Positions 47,770 to 57,489 of a stretch of 64,000 bases of DNA are shown here, piece after piece. The DNA is taken from the NCBI GenBank assembly GCA_027922465.2, contig BQMF02000789.1, positions 1-64,000 of the forward strand, read 5' to 3'. Origin of the DNA: Turritopsis dohrnii. Lineage: Eukaryota; Cnidaria; Hydrozoa; Anthoathecata; Oceaniidae. Positions within the stretch are counted from its first letter, which is position 1; each line of letters begins with the position of its first letter. The translations under genes were made by a program, and so were the position numbers. Below the pieces are notes generated by a model that searched no databases, was not told where the DNA came from, and worked only from the letters and a program-made list of their open reading frames with translations.

Positions 47770-49705
47770 GTTGTTCGTATGTTTTGAACCTTTTTCAGCC
47801 AGAATTTCTGTTATTTTCTTCTTGGCTTGAAGAACACAGTTTCACATTTCAGTCTCACTTCGTTTGTTCTTTATGGAACTTCCAGTAAAATAAAAAAACA
47901 TTTTTTTGAAACACCTTTGCTACTGGTTTGTTCTTGTTTCCGTTTTAACGATTCAAATTCATTTTTGATGCAATGTGGAAGTAAAATGTGACGATTCGAG
48001 GGAAAATCACTACAAGCGATAATAGCGCTTTATACAAAGTGCTAATAGCGCTAAAAGAACAATGGGTTTTAGCGCTAATTTGTTCTTATTTACAAATGTA
48101 GTAACAATATTAGTGATAAATTTAGCGCTTGTAGTTTTATCATTATCACTATTATCGCTTATAAATATCGCTCTTTACGAAAAAGCGCTAAATTTTAGCG
48201 ATAAGTATTTGATTTATCACTAAATTATTCGTATAATAATGTTGGTTCAATTAATTATGTGAAACGGACAGAATATCGAATGAGATGAAAGTGAAATCGT
48301 TAATATCATTAATATCCTCTAAGGGCACAGATTACCGTTATTATCGTCAAAAAGTTTTGTTCAAGTCTTTTGTTTATACAATTTCACATACCATGTGTTG
48401 TTTTATGAAGTTCTCAAATAACAGTGATTTAACTACTTTTTCGCCAAATAGCAATAAATACAAAACAAACTCGCTTGTTTTGACATGATAAACTATGATT
48501 CATTGTGTTATGACTGAACAGACGAGCGGACATATTTCTCGAGAAATAAAAAGTTTCCGAAACGCTTTTTATTTTATTTGTTATTCCGGCACCTTCAGCA
48601 CAAATCTGAAAGCCAATTTAAAATACTGTGTTATTCGATTTGGTAATGTATTATTTTGAAACATTTACAGGTAGCACCTGCTTGTGTATTAAATTGAACT
48701 TAATTGACTGGTTCCTATATTCAGTTGGAGATTAAAGATACAGAAGTTAGTTCGAAAGCAACCACAAGTAGAAACCATCTGCGATAATTCTTTTTTCTAG
48801 ATTGTTCGATTGCCATTCTATAAGCTCTTGGGAGAAAACTTTTACAATATTAAAGACACATTACATTAAAAGTTTTTTCGATAGCAAAACCTTATTATTA
48901 TTCTTTCGAAAAACATTTCACTTGCACTGGGTGGAGATGTACCCTTAATTAAATTGATCACAACGTTTTTAGTGATCATTATTGACTTCTGTCAATGCAT
49001 TGATAATGTCTTTAGGTTCAATATTAGGATGAAGTATGAATGTAGGAAGGGGAAAAATAAAAACATTTTAAGTTCGGCTTGACGAGTTGCGAAAGTTCTC
49101 TTTTGAAATACTCACTTTCGTTTAAATAAAATAACACCTGTTTCCTTCGGCTTTTCGTGAGGTTTATGTGAAAGATTGTCTGAAGGTTGTGTTGACACAC
49201 ACAAGTAAACTTACGTATAAAAAAGACGGAAAGATGAATAATATTTATGATGAATATATTAGCAACAAATTAATTATTCTTGAATAATTAATTAATTATT
49301 CTTGAAAGCGCTTTTTGTGCTGCTTATATTTATCGCTAAGTTCGTCAATGTTAGCGATAAATTTAGCGCTACTTCTCGATGCGAGCGCTATTATCGCTTG
49401 TAGTGATTTTCCCTCGAATCGTCACAAATAAATATATGAAAAATGATAGCCATTTGGTAGTCACCCAATAAGAGCGTGCAAACAGGCCAAACATTGCATT
49501 ATCATTCATATACTTTTACACATTTATTTTAGACGAGAAAAGAAACACAAGTGAAAATACAATTCAAAAGAATTTACGGCAAGAGAACTCGCATATCCTT
49601 AACTGTTCTTATTTTGCAAGACAATTCAGGCTCAGGCTGTTTTTTCTTTTTGGCCAAATCTGAGAATAGGAGTTCTTATAAAATTGTTCTTATAAAAAAA
49701 AACAT
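47770..49705. repeat. aataagaaca-type repeat split by another element
   Basis: 47770-47987 and 49426-49705 resemble the two halves of the repeat at 25540-25960 (ggaacttccagtaaaataaa on the left, ggccaaatctgagaatagga on the right). The MITE 47988-49425 interrupts it. Confidence 0.45.
47988..49425. mobile_element. MITE with agcgct/gcgataa motifs
   Basis: The TIR gtgacgattcgagggaaaat extends perfectly to about 42 bp and is inverted at 49384-49425. AAAT flanks both sides (47984-47987, 49426-49429). The outer ~200 bp on each side contain many tagcgcta and gcgataa motifs. There is no coding frame. Confidence 0.7.
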
Positions 49706-49752
49706 GTATATATTTTAAAACCTGACATATCTTAATGCAAAATTTATTGTAG

Positions 49753-50809
49753 AGATGTACTGTGCAAACTTAGAAGTAAAGTACCATAGACTATGTTACA
49801 ACAGCGACAAAATACCTTGGGTGGAGAATAAAGGGAAAGTGCTGCTGTATGAAAAATCTTACACAAGGTTTTTATATCAATGAAAAATTGGTCAATTAAA
49901 GAAAAGTATACCGTAAACCTCCGAATATAAGCCCTGGGCTTATACAAGTTCGTAAGCTTCTTTTGGGTGGGCTTATACACGGGGGTGGGCTTATACACGG
50001 GTGGGCTTATACATGGAAAACAATAGCAACATATTAAATATCTATGCATATATTTTACGTAATAAAAACTTTTCACTCATCGCCAATTTCTTCACTATCT
50101 TCACTTTCGCTATCACCATTATCTTCACTTTCGCTCGACGTCGCTGTCTCTACATTGTCTCCGGTACCATCATCTTCTTCCTCGCTTGATGTTTCAAGGT
50201 GGAATTCCTCCTCTGGTTGAGGCATTGTATAGTCGTCTATACCTCGGATGTTAATTTGTTTATCTTCTGTCCCATCTAAATTATTATTGAGCTCCCTTGT
50301 GTTTATTTCTTATATGGACCAAATATCAATAGAGGACTAATTCGTAAAGAACTGAAGAAATAGCTTGTACTTGTATGTTTTTGCAAAAAAAAAAAAGTTT
50401 TTTAGTAAAAGAAAAACAACCATGAAATTTTCCCTTCCAATATTATGGGCTTATACACGGGTGGGCTTATACATGGAAATCGTTAGTAATGAGTAAAATG
50501 ATGGGCTTATACACGGGTGGGCTTATAGACGGGTGGGCTTATATTCGGAGGTTTACGGTATTTCTAAAGCATTTGCACAATAGGTTTGTGAACATTGTTC
50601 AGTCTGAAGAGCAACTAGATCTCTCCAACTACAATTCAGAGAGATCAAGGTATACAACAGTTTTCAACATATTGTTTTTTATTGACCAAGTCCTACACTT
50701 GTAAGAAACAGTAGTGAGTTAGTATTTCATGAAGTTATAGTTTTACTCTCCAATGATGTAGTCCAAGAAGATAGTTCTAGTCGGTTAGAAGAGGTTGAAA
50801 ATTTGGAAG
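49753..50809 (+). CDS. Three exons of an unrecognised gene (partial)
   Basis: Exons 49753-49867, 50584-50649 and 50712-50809 join in one frame (junction phases 2, 2, then 1 at the last donor). Each has an AG acceptor and GT donor (gtaagttc at the last). The product reads MYCANLEVKYHRLCYNSDKI..., then FVNIVQSEEQLDLSNYN..., then SELVFHEVIVLLSNDVVQED.... I do not recognise it. A MITE (49911-50558) fills most of the first intron. Possible further exons lie near 50958-51017, just before the Polinton. Both ends are open; whether the ATG at 49755 is the start is unknown. Confidence 0.4.
49911..50558. mobile_element. MITE with gggcttatacacgg repeats
   Basis: The TIR ccgtaaacctccgaatataa is perfect at both ends and flanked by TA (49909-49910, 50559-50560). 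gtgggcttatacacgg recurs three times on the left and three times on the right, in the inverted sense relative to the end. Confidence 0.75.
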
Positions 50810-51155
50810 GTAAGTTCTGCATGGTTTTAAGGTTCGATTCCTTCGCTCAGCTGCAAGTAATGTCTGGTGACAGTAATATGGGCATAATGCTGGGTGAGAG
50901 ATAGGAAAGTGCCGATGCTAGGACAGAACTTGTATCATATGATTTCGGGAATTTCCCTACTTAGATCTTTGTTTTCATAACGCGATACGAGTTACGAAAC
51001 GTGTTATTTTGATTACGTAAGCAGTTTCTATTATTATAACCACAAATTACTCATAAATGTAAACAATTAAATATCTCATAAAAAGCAGTAAAAAGCAGTT
51101 TGTAGCAGTTTCATTTTTATAATATAAATGAGCTAACAATACATATAACATACAG

Positions 51156-51230
51156 ATCAGCGTAGTCTAGTGGATAAGAACGCTAACTTGTAACAGCAAG
51201 GTCGTGTGTTCGAACCCCACGCAGTTCGTC
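51156..51230 (+). repeat. tRNA-like sequence beside the Polinton
   Basis: The B box tgttcgaacccca and a D-arm-like gtctagtggataaga are kept. The acceptor arms pair at only five of seven positions and the anticodon stem is poor. Best read as a tRNA pseudogene or SINE head. The palindrome gaagtatatatacttc follows at 51237-51252. Confidence 0.4.
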
Positions 51231-51498
51231 TGAGAGGAAGTATATATACTTCGGCGGTTGTAGATCTCTCATGTTCTGGTTGTAAAACTTGCATGAGTGC
51301 GCACTTCCCCGCAGTTGTGTTGAATATATCGCGGAATGGTTAGCATTGTGTCTGGGTGATTTATCACTGTCAGGTTTCTCTGGTCCATAGAGACATTCAG
51401 GTTACCGTCATTTCGATCGAAATTCAACAAACGCCAGGGCTTAGAAGTGTTAGCATGTATCCACAATGCCGACTATAATTGCAAACTACATACGCTGA

Positions 51499-52653
51499 TC
51501 AGCGAAATACATACCATATACTAAACATCGTGGTAATCGCTAAAACCAAAGCTATTTTCTCTTCTTCGTGAGATGGGAGTGAATCTGTTTGACTCACTAC
51601 TCTTTTATGAACTTCCTTTTGTGAACTTTTATTTTGTGTTGGAGAGCTAATCACTTTGGGTGAAATATGATGCTCTTGCATAACATTAATCATTTTATTT
51701 CTCCCAAGGCTTAGGTTATCATTAGATATGAGAATTTTATTATTATAACCAGACACTCCCAACTTGATGTTTAGATTCATATCACTAGGTAACATGTAAA
51801 TACCTTGTCCAACAGAATAATCAACTTTACTTGAAGCGTAATTTAAAGTATCTTGATAACGTTTAATGTCATCTTGAATATCAACTCTGCGATTAACAAT
51901 GTCTTCAAAGTTGTTCATAAAAACTCTTTGAGCTGTCAAAGCACTTGAATTATTACCTAAAATAGAAGAACGAGCTGAGGCTTGCGAACTAAGAACAAGA
52001 TAAGCATATGCTCTAACACTCTCTGAAATTTTTACAAGACCTGTTTTTGTAAAGCCTTTAGATTTTTCTATAATCCATCGTGTCATGGAGTCGTCTGTGA
52101 AATAACTCAGACCTGGCGTTGGATAGTCTCTACGTCTTTTTTGATACGAGCTGTAAAAATATTGTCCTTTGTATTTTTTAGGATCAGAATCGACACCATA
52201 TTCACTACAGATTTTTAAAAACTCTTCTTTGTTATAAGGATTATCGTATTGGTTGAAACTATCTTCAAAAGGTAGAGGTGTCTGCAAGCGCTTAATGATT
52301 CGTCTAATGTGATAATAGACGTGAAAACGATATACTGCTCTAATCATAGGAGTAGAGCGACCTTCTTTCAGATGTTCAGAACTGACCCCACAAGCGCTTG
52401 AAGCACACCAAGTGACAAAATTGAGTTGGGTTTGCCATAATTTAAACGGTTGTTCCTGCCAAATTTTCATACGTTGATCATTTTCTTCCATTTCGTAATT
52501 AGTAAATATATTTGGAAAAGTTGCGGGGAAAGAACCGCTCTCAGAGACAATAATTGTTTGTTTGTATAAATCTTTAGCATTCAATATCTGAAGGTATTGT
52601 CCTCCATTTGGCTTATAAAGCGCATTGGGAACATATTTAAAAATATCCTCCAT
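51499..52653 (-). CDS. Polinton protein of unknown function, C-terminal anchor
   Basis: 384 residues from ATG (MEDIFKYVPNALYKPNGG). The middle holds WQTQLNFVTWCASSACGVS and a Tyr/Arg-rich region. A hydrophobic segment close to the C-terminus (about 367-383, ALVLAITTMFSIWYVF) looks like a tail anchor. I recall similar ORFs in cnidarian Polintons but no assigned role; a virion membrane or structural role is a guess. The frame is intact and divergent from the penton-like gene across a 39-bp AT-rich gap (52654-52692). Confidence 0.6.
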   Translation of the reverse strand: MEDIFKYVPNALYKPNGGQYLQILNAKDLYKQTIIVSESGSFPATFPNIFTNYEMEENDQRMKIWQEQPFKLWQTQLNFVTWCASSACGVSSEHLKEGRSTPMIRAVYRFHVYYHIRRIIKRLQTPLPFEDSFNQYDNPYNKEEFLKICSEYGVDSDPKKYKGQYFYSSYQKRRRDYPTPGLSYFTDDSMTRWIIEKSKGFTKTGLVKISESVRAYAYLVLSSQASARSSILGNNSSALTAQRVFMNNFEDIVNRRVDIQDDIKRYQDTLNYASSKVDYSVGQGIYMLPSDMNLNIKLGVSGYNNKILISNDNLSLGRNKMINVMQEHHISPKVISSPTQNKSSQKEVHKRVVSQTDSLPSHEEEKIALVLAITTMFSIWYVFR

Positions 52654-52692
52654 TATTATTTAATATTATTATCTTATATTTAATACAAGAAA

Positions 52693-53253
52693 ATGTATAT
52701 CACAGCAAATATCGCAAAAGGAGAAAAGACCATATATCTATCTTACCCCATTCAAAACTTGGATGGCTCAAAAGAAATTGCATTGGTTGATATGTTTGCA
52801 GACAATGTTATGTATGAAATCACAACACCGATAACATTGAAAACGTCTGACGATGGGAAAGCTGAAAAGTCGATACCAAAACGAACATTCACGAGTAGAG
52901 GATTGAATGCCTTTTTAGCAGGTGCCTTTTTAGAAGACGATATAGAAATTAAATCATTAGCCAAATACCCTCAAATAATCAAAACAAATAAGCTCGCTAA
53001 CGTAACCAAAATTAATTTGCATCTCTCTGAACTTGACAACACTCAAAATCTTGAGAATGGAAAGCTAAGTGATATTTTACTAACCTATCACATGGTTGAA
53101 TATAGTGACTTCACACATGTTCAGCCTAAAAACCCTCAATACAAAAAATTAAAAAATGGTGTATTTCAGTCTCTCACGTTGAAACTCACAGATCAGCATG
53201 GCAATATGCTAAAAGAAGACCTAGGAAGAACCGTTGTTTTGCACATTCGCTAA
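52693..53253 (+). CDS. Putative minor capsid (penton) protein
   Basis: 186 residues, mostly predicted strands, with the C-terminal pattern SLTLKLTDQHGNML ... VVLHIR seen in short single-jelly-roll minor capsid proteins of Polintons. It sits directly before the major capsid gene (43-bp gap), the usual order. In the family the protein forms the five-fold vertices of the icosahedral shell. The frame is intact. The assignment rests on position and C-terminal pattern rather than a decisive motif. Confidence 0.55.
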   Translation: MYITANIAKGEKTIYLSYPIQNLDGSKEIALVDMFADNVMYEITTPITLKTSDDGKAEKSIPKRTFTSRGLNAFLAGAFLEDDIEIKSLAKYPQIIKTNKLANVTKINLHLSELDNTQNLENGKLSDILLTYHMVEYSDFTHVQPKNPQYKKLKNGVFQSLTLKLTDQHGNMLKEDLGRTVVLHIR

Positions 53254-53296
53254 AACGAGATAAAAAGTAAAAATTAATTATATATCATAATTAATA

Positions 53297-54616
53297 ATGA
53301 AGTATGGAAAGAGGTTAAATCCAGAACGTTCACTTAGAACTGCCCACGGTGTAAAAGGTTCTCGTCAAAAAGTAATTGTCACACACAATCCGAGTGAGAT
53401 CGATCAAAATCAGCTATTATTGGATAGGTTTCCAAATTTAGGAAGTGATGATGTTATTATCCCAGGAACAACGAATCTAAGTTTTGATATTGAACTCGAG
53501 TCGAAAGCTGACTCAGAAAGAACATTGGTCAGTAACATTGGGAGAGCTATCGTTAAAAAGTTGGCTGTCAAGTTCGAAGGTAACGAGATATTGAGTATCG
53601 ACGACTTTGATCTTTTTGGGTGTTACAGAGATTTATGGTTAACCAAGTTTGAAAAGAGAAACGCGATAAGACAGGGTATCATCATCGACGATGGGTGTAC
53701 AGAAAATTGTATGAAATTGAGGATTGGTGCTTCAGATAAAGACACCTCTGATGCAGAAGACAAAGCCATTGCTGACACCTATAAAAACAAGTTTGTCATT
53801 CCACTCGACTTTGAGATGCTAGATAGTACTATCCCATATTATCAAGCGGGTTTAGGGAATAGGTTATGCTACGAGATCACATTTAACGATTATAACCGAG
53901 TTATTTATTCTGACCCTAACCTTTCTGCCGCAGGTCAAAGAAAAAACCCAGATGGTAAATACAAAATATCCAACATCTCACTTGAATATGAGCTTGTGAC
54001 ACAACCCACGTTGGCTAGACAAATCGCTTCTGAATATCAAAACATGGCTTTGCTCTATGATAGGGTTTTGCGGCACAGACAAATTAGAGTAAACAAGTCA
54101 GACACAACGTGGAATTGGTCATTCAACACACCTGCCAAATCTTTGAAGGGTATTTTAGTTCTATTTGAAGAAGAAAAATCCTACAAACGAGAAACCTGCA
54201 AATTCTACAATCCAAAGATCGAAAAGGTATCTGTCATCGTCGAGGGTAAGCCTAACCAACTTTTTGCTCAAGGGATGCAGCCGTTTGAACAATACAATGA
54301 GATTTGCAAGTATTTTGCTGAAGGAAAACCAAAAGATAATAGCGTCGGCGAAAACCGAAAGCGCTTGGGATTACATGATGTAAAAGTCTCTGATTACTTA
54401 ACAAACAAGTATGCTCTATGGTTAGATTTCAGAACAATTGATGAGAATGCTTTGCATGGCACCGGTCGAAAGATTGAAAATGCGAGTGAAGGCATCACTT
54501 TACAGATTGAGAAAGACCGCTGAAACTGCAGGAAACTTAAACGCATATATATATCTAATCATGGATGCTCTAATTAAACATACAAAACGGTCAATTTATG
54601 TCTGCAGTATATTAGT
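53297..54616 (+). pseudogene. Major capsid protein (double jelly roll), C-terminus frameshifted
   Basis: The main frame 53297-54523 (408 residues) has features of Polinton major capsid proteins: a basic N-terminus, IPGTTNLSFDIEL, KNKFVIPLDFEML, and NRLCYEITFNDYN. Near its end comes KYALWLDFRTIDENALHGTG. The frame then stops at 54521-54523. The expected C-terminal extension is still visible up to about 54616 but in two other reading frames, so at least two indels (near 54515 and near 54570) truncate the product by roughly 30 residues. Loss of the last strand would probably prevent assembly. A polymorphism or assembly error cannot be excluded. TATATA lies just before the start codon. Confidence 0.75.
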
Positions 54617-54619
54617 AAA

Positions 54620-55296
54620 ATGAACACACTTTACATGAAAGAACCTCACACAGCATTATTCGTCGGACCAACATCGTGCGGCAAAACGGATCATGTTGTA
54701 AAATTATTAGAAAATGAATATCTTCAATCACTTTGATTTCATCGTGATTATATGTCCCACCTTAAGGTGGAATCAGACTTACAGAGATCGGAAGTGGTTC
54801 TGGAATGACAGCTATGTGATTTTAATTGAACCGGAAGGATCTTTGTATGAATATATTAAGAAAATGGACTTCTTTTGCGCCGGATACAAAACCTTATTCC
54901 TCATTGATGACATCATAGCTGATGAAAAATTGGACAAAAAGAGAAACCCTTTGCTCGAGTTGGCAATTAGTGGTCGCCATCGAAACCATTCGCTATGGTT
55001 ACTTACACAATCATACACAGGCTATACCTAAAAATTTACGACGGCAAGCTAAAATGTTATATGTGTGGTATCCAAAAGATAGAAACGATCTAGCCACCAT
55101 TCATGAAGAGAACGATGTCATTGAATCGCAAGAAGAATTGAAAAATAGTCAAGGAAAAACTGAAAGAAGGGAAACACACGTGCCTAGTCATGAGAATGGA
55201 ACACCCAAGAACGCACGTGATTTGTTAAACAGATTGATATATTTGTTACAAGACTCTTGTAACAAAAACTGTAAGACTGTTATAAGACTACTATAA
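54620..55296 (+). pseudogene. Packaging ATPase (A32/FtsK-type), broken
   Basis: Walker A GPTSCGKT is in a first frame (ATG 54620, stop near 54735). Walker B (LFLIDDI, about 54894-54914) and LLTQSY are in a second frame (to 55031). The C-terminal part (LRRQAKMLYVWYPKDRNDLA) is in a third frame ending at 55296. In the family this ATPase pumps DNA into the capsid. The two frame breaks mean no single product can have both Walker motifs. It begins four bases after the capsid remnant. Confidence 0.75.
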
Positions 55297-55325
55297 GACT
55301 ACTGTAAGACTACTGTAAGAGAATA
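55250..55325 (+). repeat. 11-bp minisatellite at the ATPase 3' end
   Basis: About four to five copies of aagactactgt, preceded by the hairpin ttacaagactcttgtaa. It could mark termination between the convergent ATPase and PP1-motif genes. Confidence 0.55.
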
Positions 55326-55327
55326 AT

Positions 55328-55540
55328 TTACGTCTCAATACAGGATTCTAGAATTTTACCAATATGTTTAATCCTCGATTCAAAGCGTACTCTGTCAACA
55401 GCAGCCTCTTTCCAGTTACTTCTACGAGATTCACAAGCAGAGATATAATGGACCATTACTATATCATTAAAAGTAACCCTTTTTGTATCTTGATGGGAAA
55501 ATATAATATCATCATCTGAGGATTCATCATCATCGAACAT
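55328..55540 (-). CDS. PPP1R15/GADD34-like PP1-docking protein in a Polinton
   Basis: 70 residues. An acidic N-terminus (DDDESSDDD, residues 3-11) leads to a canonical PP1-docking RVxF motif at 21-24 (R-V-T-F), preceded by Lys and followed by a hydrophobic alternation (residues 27-33). About 20 residues on come W43, an Ala pair at 46-47, then D49-R50, R52-F53 and R56-I57. RVxF followed by W...AA.DR.RF..RI is the arrangement of the C-terminal core of GADD34/CReP (PPP1R15) and of the GADD34-like proteins of herpes simplex virus and African swine fever virus, which bring PP1 to phosphorylated eIF2alpha and keep translation running under stress. The frame is intact and converges on the ATPase. 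Role is inferred from motifs only. Confidence 0.6.
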   Translation of the reverse strand: MFDDDESSDDDIIFSHQDTKRVTFNDIVMVHYISACESRRSNWKEAAVDRVRFESRIKHIGKILESCIET

Positions 55541-55626
55541 AATTGTTTAAGTAAACAATGTTTATTTATTTAACAATGTTAGAATATATTATTAAACATC
55601 ATCATCCTCTTATAACTAATTTGTCT

Positions 55627-55775
55627 AACAAAATTATAAGAGGATAGCAAACTCTTATACAGCAAATTTCAACAAAATTATAAGAGGATAGCAAACTCTT
55701 ATACAGCAAATTTCAACAAAATTATAAGAGGATAGCAAACTCTTATACAGCAAATTTCAACAAAATTATAAGAGA
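55627..55775 (+). repeat. 44-bp tandem repeat with internal hairpin
   Basis: Three identical units (55627-55670, 55671-55714, 55715-55758) and part of a fourth. Each contains tataagag ... ctcttata, an 8-bp stem with a 9-nt loop. It separates the outward-facing starts of the PP1-motif gene (minus) and the next membrane protein (plus), so it occupies a divergent promoter region. Confidence 0.8.
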
Positions 55776-55805
55776 GTATAAGAAAATTATAACAAACACA
55801 ACAAA

Positions 55806-56360
55806 ATGATAGAATATGTCAACTTCGTGTTATTAAGCATACTGCTGATCTCGCTATTTTACTTTTATTTTGTGTTAAAAAAATACCTCTCTCTAATAAA
55901 AATGGCGGAAACAGCGATCGATAATTTAATCAACCAGAGTTATGATGTTCCAGGTGAATTTCCACCTTCAGATGGTAAAAGACAAAAATTACTCGAGTGT
56001 GTCTTAACAGGGAAAAGCAAGCTATACTTAGGGAAAATGTACACGGAAGAGCAAATTAACAAACTCAAAGATGAAGAGGTAGAAAAACTTTTTAGTATTT
56101 ACGAGGCTAAACTATCAGGTCAAATGGTAAAATCCTTGGGGAAATCACTGATACGCATTTATTCGATGGGGGCTTGTACAACGTTAGGAATAAACAATCA
56201 AGATGCGTTGAGCAATGACCTGGAAACTGACCCCTTCTTAAACTCTGCTCTTCAAAGATTTACATGTGACTTATATTATAAATTCGGCTCATTATTAGCA
56301 CCACTCAGTGTTGGACTTATTACCGGGAGGCATTATATCAATGAAAGGAAATTTAAATAA
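55806..56360 (+). CDS. Polinton membrane protein, unknown
   Basis: 184 residues. Residues 7-28 form one hydrophobic segment. An alternative internal start (M33, MAETAIDNL) would remove it. The body has a mainly helical, Lys/Glu-rich region and ends YYKFGSLLAPLSVGLITGRHY. I recall similar ORFs in cnidarian Polintons, without a known function. The intact frame begins 30 bp after the 44-bp repeats. Confidence 0.6.
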   Translation: MIEYVNFVLLSILLISLFYFYFVLKKYLSLIKMAETAIDNLINQSYDVPGEFPPSDGKRQKLLECVLTGKSKLYLGKMYTEEQINKLKDEEVEKLFSIYEAKLSGQMVKSLGKSLIRIYSMGACTTLGINNQDALSNDLETDPFLNSALQRFTCDLYYKFGSLLAPLSVGLITGRHYINERKFK

Positions 56361-56395
56361 ATCCGATGATAATATAAATACAGTAGATAATAAAA

Positions 56396-56739
56396 ATGTC
56401 AGAAGAACAGACTCCCATTCAAGTGACAACGAAGAACCCAAAAAAGGTTGAAGCGGGTAAGAAGTTGGTGGAATACAACCGTAAAAAACGAGAACAATTA
56501 AACAAGTGTCACCTCAAAAAGAAGTGAATAAGCTCGATGACTCTCTCACCAAACCAAATGAACAACCTATGAATTACACCTATGGTGTAGGTGGAATAAT
56601 AGCTCTCGGTTTAGTTGGTGGATTTGCTTATTTTATGTATAAAAAGAAAGAGCAAATATTACCCCGTGGGTCACCATCCACCCCCCTTCCACAAAAATCT
56701 AAAATACCAGTGAAAATCAATAAACATGAAATGGAATAA
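56396..56739 (+). pseudogene. Small Polinton TM protein, one frameshift
   Basis: From ATG 56396 the frame reads a basic N-terminus with VEAGKKLVEYNRKKREQL and stops near 56528. The rest of the protein continues in another frame (to 56739), with one transmembrane segment (GVGGIIALGLVGGFAYFMY) and a basic tail. The AGKKLxEYNRxxKE pattern plus one membrane helix is typical of a short Polinton protein that I know only as unassigned. One indel near 56506-56525 explains both frames. Confidence 0.6.
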
Positions 56740-56766
56740 AAAGAAAAAAATGTATATATAACAAAC

Positions 56767-56994
56767 ATGGACAAGAAAAGTATCATCAACGATTTATATC
56801 ATGCATCAGTCGTCTGCGTTTTCGCTATCGGCTACTCTATGCTAGGAAAAAAGGTGTTAAAAATGACACCTCCCTCTATTCAAAAGTTCGACTTGGAAGA
56901 TACGGGAAAACTAGTTGCCATTATCGCCGCTAGTGAAGTGACAAAGGACTACTTAATCAAACAAAAGATTTTGCCTGAAAATATCAATATCTAA
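56767..56994 (+). CDS. Small Polinton membrane-associated protein
   Basis: 75 residues. Two moderately hydrophobic helices (about 11-32, ASVVCVFAIGYSMLG; about 48-58, KLVAIIAAS) flank a conserved-looking TPPSIQKFDLEDTGK. A short TATATA precedes the ATG by seven bases. Only two bases separate its stop from the next start. Function unknown; similar ORFs occur in the same place in cnidarian Polintons as I recall. Confidence 0.6.
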   Translation: MDKKSIINDLYHASVVCVFAIGYSMLGKKVLKMTPPSIQKFDLEDTGKLVAIIAASEVTKDYLIKQKILPENINI

Positions 56995-56996
56995 AT

Positions 56997-57419
56997 ATGG
57001 CTTCTATCGCAATGATGTTGGGTGGAGCTTTGGCTAACGCTTTGGCTTTCACAGGATCAAGCTATCTGTTTTCAAGTTTATCCAAAGACAGAATCGATAG
57101 GGAAAGAAAACGTCATGATCTGGCCATAGAAAAATTACAAAAAGCACAGATTGAATGGCAGCAAAAACGACAGGAAAGGATCGATTTCATCAATAAGCAG
57201 CTCATGCTCGAAAAGAAGGCTGATTCAAAATTCGTAGAGCTCAATGATGCAATGAGAGAGTACAATAGGGTGTTTAGTAATCATCTTGAACCGCTACCAC
57301 GAGAGCCTGTATTGAGCGACTTTTATACACCGAGTCATGATCAACATGAAAGAGAATTGGCTTTTATAGCTCTGAGTATGCTCGGTATTGGTGGAATTGT
57401 GTGGTATTTTGAAAGATAA
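56997..57419 (+). CDS. Polinton accessory protein (GGALANALAF type)
   Basis: 140 residues. A Gly/Ala-rich hydrophobic N-terminus (MLGGALANALAFTGSSYLF) is followed by a charged coiled-coil helix (RKRHDLAIEKLQKAQIEW), a SDFYTPS motif (about 107-113) and a C-terminal hydrophobic segment (LSMLGIGGIVWYF). This is one of the most recognisable cnidarian Polinton accessory proteins, but no function is assigned. It is probably a virion or membrane component. Confidence 0.65.
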   Translation: MASIAMMLGGALANALAFTGSSYLFSSLSKDRIDRERKRHDLAIEKLQKAQIEWQQKRQERIDFINKQLMLEKKADSKFVELNDAMREYNRVFSNHLEPLPREPVLSDFYTPSHDQHERELAFIALSMLGIGGIVWYFER

Positions 57420-57489
57420 AATGTATATTCAATTTGAGTACAAAAATTATGTTACACGATACGTGTAACATATATACACACTCAGATGG

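Noticed and set aside
49744..50076. Minus-strand frame with repeated PVYKPT
   Set aside because: It is a translation of the gggcttatacacgg subterminal repeats of a MITE.
50712..50809. agtagtg near 50711 as the Polinton left terminus
   Set aside because: The same bases fit an exon with phases agreeing with two others, and no second TIR copy is available in the window for comparison.
51156..51230. Functional tRNA gene
   Set aside because: Acceptor and anticodon stems pair poorly; only the B box is canonical.
55627..55775. Regular 44-bp repeats resembling a CRISPR array
   Set aside because: The units are contiguous with no variable spacers, and lie in a eukaryotic transposon.
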